DNA from: Candidatus Roseilinea sp.
GTDB lineage: Bacteria; Chloroflexota; Anaerolineae; J036; Brachytrichaceae
Length of the DNA: 64,000 nt
Reading direction: 5' to 3'
Assembly (NCBI GenBank): GCA_025998955.1
Contig: AP024676.1
Location: forward strand, 1,984,001-2,048,000
The notes beneath the pieces are model-generated. The model did not search any database. It saw nothing but the letters and a program-made list of their open reading frames with translations, and was not told where the DNA came from. The translations under genes and the position numbers were made by a program. Shown in pieces: positions 54,447 to 63,609 of this stretch (position 1 is its first letter; each line of letters opens with the position of its first letter).

Positions 54447-55529
54447 TCAATACCGCAAGATCAGCGCCACCCGGCCATGCTCGGCCAGCGAGCCGTCCGG
54501 CACGAACACCACGCGCCCGCCCTTCTGCAGCACTTCTTCGACGACCACGTCGTCGGCGTCGTCCATCACGTCGAAGTCCTCGGGGTTATCCGAAAGCAGG
54601 ATGTTCATTCCGTCGTCGCTGAGCCGGGCCGGCTGGTGGTAGCCCTCTTCGAGCAGCAGGAGCGCGCCACGGCCCTCGTGGGCATAGCGCCACGCCTCGC
54701 CGATCGTGCTGGCGAACTTGCGCGCGCCGATGGCATCGTTTAGCTGGTCGAACACCTTGGCGCGGCGCTCGGCCAGCGCTTCCTTGACCGCCGGCCACAC
54801 CAGCTTGCCCAGGTCGTGCGCCGTCAGGTGATCGTAGTTCCCCTTGATCTCCGCGATCACGTCGTTCTTGGTGGAGACCTGCCGGAAGAACGACAGGTAG
54901 CGATCCACGCCCACCACCGCCAAAGGCAACGGGTCGTCCTTGGTCACTTTGTCGTATTCTTGATCTACCGCACGGAAGAACTGTTCGTGAAACCGGTCGC
55001 GCTGCTGGCTGGGGTTGACGCCCTCGCCGCCGGGCAGCCGCAGCGAGCCACCGGGCAAATCCATCGCCATCGGGAACGCGCCTGTGGTGACCTCGATTAG
55101 GTCGTCGCGCGTCGCCTCATACAGCCGAGTTGGCTTCTCGCTGAGCGAGAGCACCCAGTAGCGCGGCGTGCGGTTCATGGCGAATACCAGGTCGCGTGTG
55201 GCGAAGGCGTCGCCGACCTCGACGCGCGCTTTGAGCGTGAAAGGCAACTTCACCACGCGGCCGAAGTCGCGGTTGACGAACATCGCCAAGCCATCCAGGT
55301 TGTGCGAATGATCCACGTCGGACGCGAGATCATCCATGCGCTTGAGCACGGCCTCGACCTCGCGCTTCGAGAAGTCTTTGAGGAGGCGGTTGGTCGCCTC
55401 GACGACCAAGTTCTTCAAGCGAATCGGGTCTTGTTTGTTGTCGGGCGATGTGCGATGCGTCGGCATGGTGATGGTCACGCTCGGCACCGAGCGCATCTGT
55501 TGCAGCAGCAGTATTTCTTGACGATTCAT
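54447..55529 (-). CDS. BaeRF-type protein (bacterial archaeo-eukaryotic release-factor family)
   Basis: 360 residues. The N-terminal PSVTITMPTHRTSPDNKQDP and RLKNLVVEATNRLL, the middle PLAVVGVDRYLSFFRQVS, and the C-terminal GRGALLLLEEGYHQPARL and VLQKGGRVVFVPDGSLAEHG follow the eRF1-like layout of the bacterial BaeRF family 3 and related ribosome-associated proteins. A role in ribosome rescue or hibernation is suggested for this family; direct function is unproven. Confidence 0.7.
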   Translation of the reverse strand: MNRQEILLLQQMRSVPSVTITMPTHRTSPDNKQDPIRLKNLVVEATNRLLKDFSKREVEAVLKRMDDLASDVDHSHNLDGLAMFVNRDFGRVVKLPFTLKARVEVGDAFATRDLVFAMNRTPRYWVLSLSEKPTRLYEATRDDLIEVTTGAFPMAMDLPGGSLRLPGGEGVNPSQQRDRFHEQFFRAVDQEYDKVTKDDPLPLAVVGVDRYLSFFRQVSTKNDVIAEIKGNYDHLTAHDLGKLVWPAVKEALAERRAKVFDQLNDAIGARKFASTIGEAWRYAHEGRGALLLLEEGYHQPARLSDDGMNILLSDNPEDFDVMDDADDVVVEEVLQKGGRVVFVPDGSLAEHGRVALILRY

Positions 55530-55615
55530 TCGGTCGCTCCTACTCAGTCACGCCCCACGCATTCTTTCGCCGTGAAGCGCAAATTACTCATTGGGATCAT
55601 CGGATGCGGTGCACG

Positions 55616-57427
55616 TCACGCGCGTTGCTCGATCAACTTCTCTAGGCGATCCACGAAGCCTTCCAGGACCTTAAAGGCGCGATCCATCGGCTCCGGTCGG
55701 GTCATGTCCACGCCGGCCATCTTGAGCGCATCGAGCGCATACATCGAGCTGCCGGCCTTGAGGAAGTCCAAGTAGCGATTGACCGCGCCCGGCTCCTTGT
55801 TCAACACACTATCGGCCAGCGCATTGGCCGCACTGATGCCGGAGGCATATTGCCACACGTAGTAATCGGCGAAGAAGTGAGAGAACTGCATCCACGTCAC
55901 GCCCACGCGCGGTTCGTCGAGATGCACCGCATCGCCATAGCCGTTCCTGAAAAGCTCGACCAGCTTGGCACTCATCGCGTCGGCGGTCAGCGCGCCGCCC
56001 TGCTCCACCGTGGTGTGCATCCAATGCTCGAACTGCGCGTTGATCGGCATCAGGAACAGGTAACGATGGAAGTTGTCCATGGCTTCCTGAATGACGGCGA
56101 TCTCGAAGTCGCGCCCGCGGCCGAGTTGGAGCAAGTGCGCCCGCACCAGCGCCTGGTTGAAGTTGGAGGCCACCTCGGCGGCAAACAGCGAGTAGTCGGC
56201 GTAGACGAACGGCTGGTTCTGGCAGGTCAGCAGCGTGTGCATCGAGTGGCCGATCTCGTGCGCCAGCGTGCTCAGGCTGCCCAGGCCCTGTTCGCTGTAG
56301 CTCATGAAGATGAACGGCTTAGTGCCGTAGGTGCCGGCGGAATAGGCGCCGTCGCGCTTGCCTTGGTTGGGATAGATGTCCACCCAGCGATCGGTGGTGA
56401 TACCTTGCTTGACCGCGTTCACGTATTTCGTCCCTAACGGCCGCAACCCGCCGACGATCCACTTGACGGCCTGCTTGTAGGTGACGCGCGGCGGCTTCGC
56501 CAGCGGCGCGAAGATATCGCACACCTCCATCTTGTCCAGGCCGAGCGCGCGCCGGCGAATGTCCCAGTAGCGATGCCAGATGCCGATGTGGCGATTGCAA
56601 GCGTCAATGACGTTGTGATACACGTCAGTGGGGATGTTGTTCGGCGCGAGCGCCGCCGTGAGCGCATCCGGGTAACGATGCACACGCGCGCGCAGCACCG
56701 TCGCCTTCACTTTGCCGGCCATCACCTCGGCAAAGGTGTTCTTCATGCGCAGGAAGCCATCGGCGTAGCTCTCCCATGCACTCTTGCGCAACGTCCGATC
56801 GGGACTGCTGAGCAGCTCATCAATGTTGCCCTGGGCCACCTGCACGCGCTTCTTTTTGCTCGTGCGCGCATCGGCGAACTTCAGGTCGGCGTTGGCCAGC
56901 ACGGTATAGACGTTGGCCGGCGTCGCCAGCGCTTCGCCGGCCTGCGCCATCACTTCCTCTACCTCCGCCGAGCGCACGTGCGGCTTCATGCGCATCAAGT
57001 TGTCGAAGAAATGCTTGTAGATCTTGAGCGCCGGCTCGGCAGCCATGAAACGCCCGATCGTATCCGGTTCGAGGGTGAGGATCTCCGGCTGGGCAAAGGC
57101 CGTCGCTGCGCCGAAGCGCGCGGCCAGGCTTTGCGCCCGGCTCACGCGCGCCGCGTTCGTCTGGTTGGTGGTATCTACGTCGAACCGGCGATCGGCGTAG
57201 TTGTAGATCTTATACATCTCCGGGGCGAGCCGGTCCACCAGGCTCAGATACGCATGCAACGTGCGCGCCGACTCGGTCAGCCGCCCTTTGAACGACGCCA
57301 GGTTCGGCAACTCGGACTCCAACCGCCTATATGCCCCTTCCCAAGCTTCGGGTGTGGGATACATACTCTCCAGATCCCATGTGTGTTCCACCGGCACTTC
57401 TTCGCGGCGAGGCAGAACTTTGGTCAT
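55616..57427 (-). CDS. pepF: Oligoendopeptidase F (M3B)
   Basis: 603 residues, the typical length. The zinc site is TLAHEIGHSMHTLL (HExxH) with the distal Glu in DYSLFAAEVASNFNQ. The N-terminal VEHTWDLESMYPTPEAWE is the family lead. It cleaves oligopeptides of about 7-17 residues in the cytosol and so recycles peptides. It stands alone, in the same direction as the BaeRF gene. Confidence 0.92.
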   Translation of the reverse strand: MTKVLPRREEVPVEHTWDLESMYPTPEAWEGAYRRLESELPNLASFKGRLTESARTLHAYLSLVDRLAPEMYKIYNYADRRFDVDTTNQTNAARVSRAQSLAARFGAATAFAQPEILTLEPDTIGRFMAAEPALKIYKHFFDNLMRMKPHVRSAEVEEVMAQAGEALATPANVYTVLANADLKFADARTSKKKRVQVAQGNIDELLSSPDRTLRKSAWESYADGFLRMKNTFAEVMAGKVKATVLRARVHRYPDALTAALAPNNIPTDVYHNVIDACNRHIGIWHRYWDIRRRALGLDKMEVCDIFAPLAKPPRVTYKQAVKWIVGGLRPLGTKYVNAVKQGITTDRWVDIYPNQGKRDGAYSAGTYGTKPFIFMSYSEQGLGSLSTLAHEIGHSMHTLLTCQNQPFVYADYSLFAAEVASNFNQALVRAHLLQLGRGRDFEIAVIQEAMDNFHRYLFLMPINAQFEHWMHTTVEQGGALTADAMSAKLVELFRNGYGDAVHLDEPRVGVTWMQFSHFFADYYVWQYASGISAANALADSVLNKEPGAVNRYLDFLKAGSSMYALDALKMAGVDMTRPEPMDRAFKVLEGFVDRLEKLIEQRA

Positions 57428-57820
57428 GCGCTTTCACCTCATCACAGGACAGATAGGCTCAAATCATACCGTTCCGGCGCGAGGACGTTTGCGAACCTGT
57501 GCCATACACCTCTGGATCACCACAAAGTTACTTGGACGGCTGCGCAGGGTCGCTCTTGCCCTCATCGGCGAATGGATGCAGCAACAGACTCGTGGGCGTC
57601 GGTCGTCGCGCCGGAATGAATCCCTTGCACGCAGCACGGGTGCATTTCAGTTTTGGGGCAGGAGCGCACTCAAAAAGCGCGCAGATTGACCTCGCCCGCG
57701 TGAACATCCGAAGATCACGGACGTCGTCGTGGATTGACAGACCGGCATCTCAGCGAGGGACGACAAGCCGCAGGCCGCTGCGGGCATAATGCGAGGACAG
57801 TTATATCCGGGAGGTATGCC

Positions 57821-58273
57821 ATGAAAGAGACCAGGGCGACGACACAGCGCAAGTCAGCGTCTTCGCCACGGCGAGGCGAGATGAAAGCGGTGCTGATGCG
57901 AGAAGCTGAGGCCGTGATCGATGAATTGCTGGACTGGAATGAACAGGCCGGCCAGCCGACGCTGACGCAGATCGAGGAGGTGATCCTGAAGCTGCGCAAG
58001 CGGATGAGCGAGGCGATGGCGGTCACCGTGATCGAGGCGCAAGAGGCGAGCCGCCCGGTGCCGGGGCCGGTCTGTCCGCAGTGCGGGCGGGAGATGCACT
58101 CCAAAGGCCGCAAGCGGAACACGGTCGAGAGCCGCGTGGGCAGCCTGCCCGTGCAGCGAGGATACTACTACTGTGAAGCCTGCCGCGTCGGGCTTTTCCC
58201 CCCCTCGATCGGCAGCTGGCGGTGTGGGACAAGCACTGGAGCGAACAGGTGGCCAAGCAGGCGGTGTGGCTGA
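57821..58273 (+). CDS. ISKra4 transposase, N-terminal part (orfA frame)
   Basis: ATG 57821 has GGGAGGT upstream. About 125 family-like residues: a helical part (LMREAEAVIDELLDWNEQAG) and a zinc ribbon (CPQCGREMHSKG, YYYCEACRVG). After GLFPP the frame leaves the family sequence. The run TTTTCCCCCC at about 58195-58204 is where a shift of minus one base joins it to the next frame (PLDRQLAVWDKHW). Confidence 0.8.
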   Translation: MKETRATTQRKSASSPRRGEMKAVLMREAEAVIDELLDWNEQAGQPTLTQIEEVILKLRKRMSEAMAVTVIEAQEASRPVPGPVCPQCGREMHSKGRKRNTVESRVGSLPVQRGYYYCEACRVGLFPPSIGSWRCGTSTGANRWPSRRCG

Positions 58274-59211
58274 GCGGGCTGGTGACGTTTGAGGAAGCGG
58301 AGCGCATCCTGGGACAGGTGGGCGGGCTGGTCATGTCCGACAGCAGTGTGTGGCGGCGGGTGGCGGTATGGGGAGAGCGCTTTCGGGGGGTAGAAGCCAC
58401 GCAACGCGCCCTGGCGGACGGCGGCGGGCGCACCGCCGAGGCGGCGACCGTGCCGGGCAAGATGGGTGTCGCCCTGGACGGAGCAACGGTTCATGTGCGT
58501 GGCGAAGGCTGGAAGGAACTCAAGGTGGGGTGCGTGTTTGATGTCGTCCTGCAGCCGACCTGGGATCGCCAGAGCGAGGAATGGGTTGACACGGCCCACG
58601 CCGTCCGCGCCAGCTACGTCGCCCATCTGGGCGGGCCGGAACGGTTCGGCCAGGTGTTGTGGACGGCCGCCCAACGTCGCGGCTGGACGCAGGCACGTGA
58701 CACCATCGCCTTGGGCGATGGCGCCGCGTGGATTTGGAATCTGGTCAGCGATCAGTTCTACGACAGCCGACAAGCCGTGGACTGGTATCACGCCAGCCAG
58801 CATCTGTGGCAGGTCGCTCACGGCCTGCACGCAGCAGGCAGCCCGGCGGCCCAGGCTTGGTATCGTGCCCACGAAACCCTCTTGTTCCAGGGCCATGCCG
58901 ACCGGATTGCGGCTCGACTCCGTCAGGCCGCCCATACCCATCCCCAGCACGCCGAGATGCTACGGCGTGAAGCGGGCTACTTCGGGGACAACCGGCGACG
59001 CATGCAATACCAGAGCCTGCACGAAGACGGCTGGCCGATCGGCAGCGGCGTGGTCGAGAGCGCCTGCAAGCAATTCCGTCACCGCTTCGCCGGTAGCGGG
59101 ATGCGCTGGAGCCGTCCCGGCATCGAGCGTCTGCTCCCGATTCGGGCCGCCGTTCTGGGTCACGCCTTTGACGCGATGTGGTCTGCCGCCTATTCTTCGC
59201 CCCCAAACTGA
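58222..59211 (+). CDS. ISKra4 transposase, C-terminal part (orfB frame)
   Basis: From MWDKHWSEQVAKQAVWLSGL to the end. DDE-type motifs are seen: KMGVALDGATVHV (Asp), ALGDGAAWIWNLV (Asp) and GSGVVESACKQFRHR (Glu). Whether it is translated as a fusion by programmed frameshifting at the C-run or is simply broken cannot be told from one copy. Real coding begins before this ATG in the same frame. Confidence 0.8.
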   Translation: MWDKHWSEQVAKQAVWLSGLVTFEEAERILGQVGGLVMSDSSVWRRVAVWGERFRGVEATQRALADGGGRTAEAATVPGKMGVALDGATVHVRGEGWKELKVGCVFDVVLQPTWDRQSEEWVDTAHAVRASYVAHLGGPERFGQVLWTAAQRRGWTQARDTIALGDGAAWIWNLVSDQFYDSRQAVDWYHASQHLWQVAHGLHAAGSPAAQAWYRAHETLLFQGHADRIAARLRQAAHTHPQHAEMLRREAGYFGDNRRRMQYQSLHEDGWPIGSGVVESACKQFRHRFAGSGMRWSRPGIERLLPIRAAVLGHAFDAMWSAAYSSPPN

Positions 59212-59236
59212 AATAGACCCACGCAGCACCTCAGCC

Positions 59237-59265
59237 TAGACAACGCGGCAAAGATAGACTATAAT
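59237..59265 (+). promoter_or_regulatory. Predicted sigma-70-type promoter of the RRM gene
   Basis: TAGACA (59237-59242) and a perfect TATAAT (59260-59265) are 17 bases apart. Transcription would start near 59272, leaving a 5' leader of about 195 bases before the ATG at 59466. Long leaders are common in cold-regulated RNA-binding protein genes. Confidence 0.6.
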
Positions 59266-59465
59266 TTAATCGTCTGTAGAGATTACGGATCACGTTAGGT
59301 CAGTCAGCAGCCGATCCTCGCAGTTCTCACGTCCTCGGCCTTCTCCGCGGCGCCTTCCTGTCAGATCGCGCGATTTGAGCCAAACAGTCCTTCCATCTCC
59401 TACGGGTTGATTCTTGACACGCTGTGGGGAAGACCCGCAGCACGCAACGATCGCAGGAGGATCGT

Positions 59466-59804
59466 ATGAACACCAAACTGTATGTCGGCAATTTGCCTTT
59501 CGACACCTCGGAGGCCGCGCTGCGCGAACTCTTCACGCAAGCCGGCGCCATCGTCTCGGTCACCATCCCATTGGATCGCATGACCAACCGGCCGCGTGGG
59601 TTCGCCTTCGTGGAGATGGAGACTGCTGACGAAGCCAGCAAAGCCATCAAGATGTTCAATGGTCAGGACTTCGAGGGTCGCACCATGAACGTCAGCGAGG
59701 CGCGTCCGCCGGAGCAGCGCAGCAACGGTGGCTATGGCAGCTCGGGTGGTAAGGGCGGTTACAACCGCGACCGCCGCGGGCGCGGCAACGACCGCCGCTA
59801 CTAG
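59466..59804 (+). CDS. RNA-binding protein with one RRM domain
   Basis: 112 residues. Start chosen at MNTKLYVGNLPFDTSE with GGAGG at about 59457. RNP2 is LYVGNL and RNP1 is RGFAFVEM; the RRM covers residues 1-80. A Gly/Arg/Tyr-rich tail (SSGGKGGYNRDRRGRGNDRR) follows, as in cyanobacterial Rbp and cold-inducible RRM proteins. It binds single-stranded RNA. It is a single-gene transcript bounded by its own promoter and terminator. Confidence 0.92.
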   Translation: MNTKLYVGNLPFDTSEAALRELFTQAGAIVSVTIPLDRMTNRPRGFAFVEMETADEASKAIKMFNGQDFEGRTMNVSEARPPEQRSNGGYGSSGGKGGYNRDRRGRGNDRRY

Positions 59805-59817
59805 AACCGGACGGTGC

Positions 59818-59859
59818 AAAGGCCCGGCTTTCTGTCTGGAGAAAGCCGGGCCTTTTTTT
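59818..59859 (+). terminator. Intrinsic terminator after the RRM gene
   Basis: GGCCCGGCTTTC pairs with GAAAGCCGGGCC across TGTCTGGA, followed by seven T bases. The T-run overlaps the stop of the convergent ABC gene. Confidence 0.92.
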
Positions 59860-61699
59860 ACACCTTCAGCTTTCGATAGGTCTCTGCGTTGAAGTCGGCC
59901 GACTGGTGCCGGAAATAAGTATCGTAGAGCGTCGCGTAGTGTCCGCCGCGCGCCATCAACGCCTCGTGGCTGCCTTCTTCGACGATCTTGCCACGGTCGA
60001 GCACGATGATGCGATCCACCGCCTTGACGGTCGAAAGCCTGTGGGCGATCAGGATCGAGGTGCTATCGGCCAAGATCAAGTTGAGCGCAGCCTGGATCTG
60101 CTTTTCGGTGAATGGATCCACGCTGGCCGTCGCCTCGTCGAGGATAAAGATGGGCGGATGTTGCGCGAGCACCCGCGCCAGAGCGACGAGCTGACGCTGG
60201 CCCATCGAGAGGTGCTGGCCGCGTTCGCCCACTTGGGTGAGCAACCCGTTGGGCAGCGCCTCGACCCACTCACCGTCGCCGATGCGCTGCGCTATTGCCT
60301 CCACTTCAGCCTCACTCAGCTCGGGTCGGGCGTAGCGGATGTTGTTCATCACCGTGTCGTTGAACAGGAAGGGCGTCTGCGACACTAGGCCGAGCTGCCG
60401 GCGGTACTCGGTCAGATCGAACGTGCGAATATCGCGACCATCCACCAAAATCTGGCCGCCCTGGAACTCGTAGAAGCGCGTGATCAGCTTGATGATGCTG
60501 CTCTTGCCTGCGCCGGTGTGCCCCACCAGCGCCACGCTCTCGCCAGGCGCGATGCGCAATGAGAAGTCGCGCAACACCTGTTGTTGGTCGTTGTAGCGAA
60601 AGTCCACATGCTTGAATTCGATCTCGCCCTGCACCCTGGAATTGAGGGTGCTGCCGTGCGCGCCATCGCTTTTGAATTTTGCATTTTCAATTTGCTTGAC
60701 GGACGATTCCGCATCCATCAGCGCGAAGATGCGTTCACAGGCCGACAGCCCACCCTGGATCTGGCTCCAGAACGAAGCAATGTTCGTCATGGGGAACCAA
60801 AACTGCTCCAGGCTGATGATGAACAGATACCAGGCGCCGACCGAGACCGCCCCGCCCACCGCCGCAAGGCCGCCCATGTAGGTCATGACGGCCGTGCCAA
60901 GGCCGGCCATCGCGTTCAACGTCGGGAAGACGTTCGACAGCACGAAGCCGCGCCGCAAGTTGACTTCGTATGAGCGCCGGTTGATCTGCTTGAAACGGTC
61001 GTAGATGGCCTGCTCCTGGCGGAAGCTCTTGGCCACGCGGATGCCGGCCACGGCTTCTTGGATCGCGCTGTTGACCTCGGCGATCACCCGAAAGCCGGAG
61101 CGGGTCACCATGCGCGCTACGCGGCGGAAGGCCCAGCCGAAGAACACCACCACCGGCGCCATCACCAGCAAGGCCAGCGTGAGCTGCCACGAGATGGTGA
61201 ACAACACGGCGATCAGCACGATCAGGATGGTGAACTGGCTGATCAGGTCCGAGATCAGCACCGTGACCTGCGAGAGCTCCTGCGTGTCGTTGGTGATGCG
61301 CGCGATGACCTTGCCGGATTGAAACTCATCGAAGAAGGCCATGTCATGATGGATGGTGGCCTCGAAGGCGTCGTTGCGCATCTGGCCGATCACATCGGCG
61401 ATCAGCCGAACGGTCATGCGCCGGCGCGTCAGGTTGCACAACCAGTTGACGACCGACAGCACGAGCAAGCCGACGCACAGCGCGATGATCGCTCCCACGT
61501 TGGGCTGAACGCCGACCAAATCAATGCCGCGCGCAATGAGCAGCGGGCTGACCAGACCGATGGTCGTGATGGCCAGGATGACGAGGGCCAGCCGGAGCAG
61601 CCGACCGCGATATGGCGCGAAGTAGGCTGCCATGCGGCGAAGCAATTGCCGGTCGCTGTATTGCCGATCGTATTTCTCGGCAGCGAGTCCCATGAACAT
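59858..61699 (-). CDS. ABC exporter half, canonical nucleotide site
   Basis: 613 residues. Six membrane helices (residues 30-330) precede an ATPase domain with Walker A VGHTGAGKSS, signature LSMGQRQLVALAR, Walker B IFILDEATASVD with the catalytic Glu, and the H-loop AHRLST. It follows the larger half-transporter by 5 bases on the same strand. The partner has Asp in place of the catalytic Glu, so together they form a heterodimeric exporter of the TM287/288 or BmrCD type. Substrate unknown (drug or lipid). Confidence 0.9.
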   Translation of the reverse strand: MFMGLAAEKYDRQYSDRQLLRRMAAYFAPYRGRLLRLALVILAITTIGLVSPLLIARGIDLVGVQPNVGAIIALCVGLLVLSVVNWLCNLTRRRMTVRLIADVIGQMRNDAFEATIHHDMAFFDEFQSGKVIARITNDTQELSQVTVLISDLISQFTILIVLIAVLFTISWQLTLALLVMAPVVVFFGWAFRRVARMVTRSGFRVIAEVNSAIQEAVAGIRVAKSFRQEQAIYDRFKQINRRSYEVNLRRGFVLSNVFPTLNAMAGLGTAVMTYMGGLAAVGGAVSVGAWYLFIISLEQFWFPMTNIASFWSQIQGGLSACERIFALMDAESSVKQIENAKFKSDGAHGSTLNSRVQGEIEFKHVDFRYNDQQQVLRDFSLRIAPGESVALVGHTGAGKSSIIKLITRFYEFQGGQILVDGRDIRTFDLTEYRRQLGLVSQTPFLFNDTVMNNIRYARPELSEAEVEAIAQRIGDGEWVEALPNGLLTQVGERGQHLSMGQRQLVALARVLAQHPPIFILDEATASVDPFTEKQIQAALNLILADSTSILIAHRLSTVKAVDRIIVLDRGKIVEEGSHEALMARGGHYATLYDTYFRHQSADFNAETYRKLKV

Positions 61700-61704
61700 G
61701 GCGC

Positions 61705-63609
61705 CTACTCCCTACTCCCTACCTCCCACTCCCGACCTCCGGCATCCAGCGCGCCTCGCGCCTCGCGTGGCAAGTCGGGAGTCGAAAGTGGGGATATCGA
61801 GGCAGATTTCTTCGGGCGCTCGTCATCGCCCGCGAAGATCGCGCGATAGTCCTTGGACGTGCGCATGAGCGCCTCGTGCGAGCCGCAGGCCACCACGCGA
61901 CCCTGCTTGAGCACGACGATCACATCTGCCCAACGAATCTGGGACAAGCGATGCGTGATCAGGAATGTGGTGCGTCCTTGCGCCACGCGGAACATAGCCT
62001 GCTGAATCAAATCTTCGGTCGCGCTGTCAATGGCGCTGGTGGAGTCGTCCAGGATGAGGATGCGCGGATCGGCCAGGAAGGCACGCGCGATGGCGATGCG
62101 TTGGCGCTGCCCGCCTGAGAGCGTGACGCCGCGTTCGCCGACGATGGTGTTATATCCATCCTTGAAGGAGAGGATGAAGTCGTGCGCCTGGGCCGCCTTG
62201 GCCGCCTGCTCGATCTCCGCCTGAGTTGCATCCGGACAGCCGAACTTGATGTTCTCAGCGATGGTGCGCGAGAACAGGAAGACGTCCTGCTCGATAGTGG
62301 AGATCTGCCGGCGTAGCGCGTCCAGGTCCCAGTCACGCACGTCCACGCCATCCACGCGCACGCAGCCGGCATCCACGTCGTAGATGCGATTGATCATCTT
62401 GGTGAGCGTGCTTTTGCCTGCACCGGTCTGTCCGACGATGGCTACAGTTTGGCCGGCCTTGACCGAAAGGGTGACATCCTGCAACGCCGGCCGCTCATCC
62501 TTGCCATAGGCGAACGTGACGTGATCGAACTCGACATCACCGCGGATCTTGCCGGCGTAGCCGCCCTTGTTTTCGTCGAGCAGCGTCTCCGCATTCATCA
62601 ACTCCAGGATGCGCCGCGCGCTGGCCAGGCCGGAAGACACCTGTGGATAGGCGAACTGCGTGGCGAACGTCGGGAACTGCAAGAACATCAGCACGCCGTT
62701 GTAGGCCACCACATCGCCCACGTTGATCGCGCCGGCGTGGTAGAGCAGCAAACTGTGCAACAAGCCCAGCGCCATGGTCATGCCGAAGATCAGCGCGGGC
62801 AAATAGAGCGACTCCACATCGCCCTGCCCGATTGCAGCTGCGCGCCAGGCATCTACCTTGTGGCGGAAGCGCGCAATCTCGCGGTCCTCTTGTGCGGCGC
62901 CCTTCACCGTCTCGACGCCCTCGATGGACTCGGCCAGCGTCGCATTCATCTGACCGAAGGCGCGGCGCACGCGCTCGGTGGCCGGGGCGAGCCTGCGCAA
63001 GTAGTAGGCCACGGCGAGCACGTACGCAACCACGTAGAACAGCGGCACTAAGACGAGCTGGGGATGAATGCGCGGCCCGATAATCAGTGGGAAGATCAAA
63101 AACGCCGCCGACCCCACCACGAGGTTGATGCCGGGGTTCATCAGCAGGTTGATTTCGCGCACGTCGTTCGTGGCGCGCGCCATGATGTCGCCGATGGATT
63201 GCCGGTCGTGGAACGACATGCTCTTACCGATCAGACTGGTGTAGAGCTCGTCACGCGCATCGCGCTCGATGCGTTGGCCGATGATCTCCGAGGAGAAGTT
63301 ACGGCCCAACTGCAGAATGGCGCGCGCGATTTGCGAAGCGACGATGAGCACGGCCGTCAGGCCAAGCGTCGTGGTATTGGGCGGCTGTGCGGTAACCGCA
63401 TTGAACGCCTGGCCGACCAGCACCGGCATCACCGCGCCGCCGCCCGCGTTGCCGAGCGAGCCGATCAGGATGCCCAGGATGTAGACCTTGTAGCGCCAGA
63501 TGTGAGAGAAGACCCAACGCGCCGGGCTACGCCGGTCCGAATGCCATTCTCTTTCGACAGAAAACTCGCTCGTCGTGGAGCGCGGAGAGACCGTAGTAGA
63601 GGTGTGCAC
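61705..63609 (-). CDS. ABC exporter half with degenerate nucleotide site
   Basis: About 634 residues if started at GTG 63609; no ATG is available between the poorly coding upstream part and the first helix ([20 protein letters not shown]). Six helices and an ATPase domain: Walker [11 protein letters not shown], signature [13 protein letters not shown], Walker [13 protein letters not shown], where Asp stands for the usual Glu. It is upstream of the other half in one operon. A C-terminal tail of about 35 low-complexity residues follows the NBD. Confidence 0.85.
   Translation of the reverse strand: MHTSTTVSPRSTTSEFSVEREWHSDRRSPARWVFSHIWRYKVYILGILIGSLGNAGGGAVMPVLVGQAFNAVTAQPPNTTTLGLTAVLIVASQIARAILQLGRNFSSEIIGQRIERDARDELYTSLIGKSMSFHDRQSIGDIMARATNDVREINLLMNPGINLVVGSAAFLIFPLIIGPRIHPQLVLVPLFYVVAYVLAVAYYLRRLAPATERVRRAFGQMNATLAESIEGVETVKGAAQEDREIARFRHKVDAWRAAAIGQGDVESLYLPALIFGMTMALGLLHSLLLYHAGAINVGDVVAYNGVLMFLQFPTFATQFAYPQVSSGLASARRILELMNAETLLDENKGGYAGKIRGDVEFDHVTFAYGKDERPALQDVTLSVKAGQTVAIVGQTGAGKSTLTKMINRIYDVDAGCVRVDGVDVRDWDLDALRRQISTIEQDVFLFSRTIAENIKFGCPDATQAEIEQAAKAAQAHDFILSFKDGYNTIVGERGVTLSGGQRQRIAIARAFLADPRILILDDSTSAIDSATEDLIQQAMFRVAQGRTTFLITHRLSQIRWADVIVVLKQGRVVACGSHEALMRTSKDYRAIFAGDDERPKKSASISPLSTPDLPREARGALDAGGREWEVGSRE

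Larger units (their letters stand above)
57638..59220 (+). mobile_element. ISKra4-family insertion sequence with 9-bp target duplication
   Basis: The ends GGGTGCATTTCAGTTTTGGG (left) and, inverted, GGGTCTATTTCAGTTTGGGG (right) are imperfect terminal repeats. ACGCAGCAC is duplicated at 57629-57637 and 59221-59229. The length is 1583 bp. The target seems to be a degenerate copy of the palindromic repeat (GCGCCGGAATGAATCCC just outside). Confidence 0.88.
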
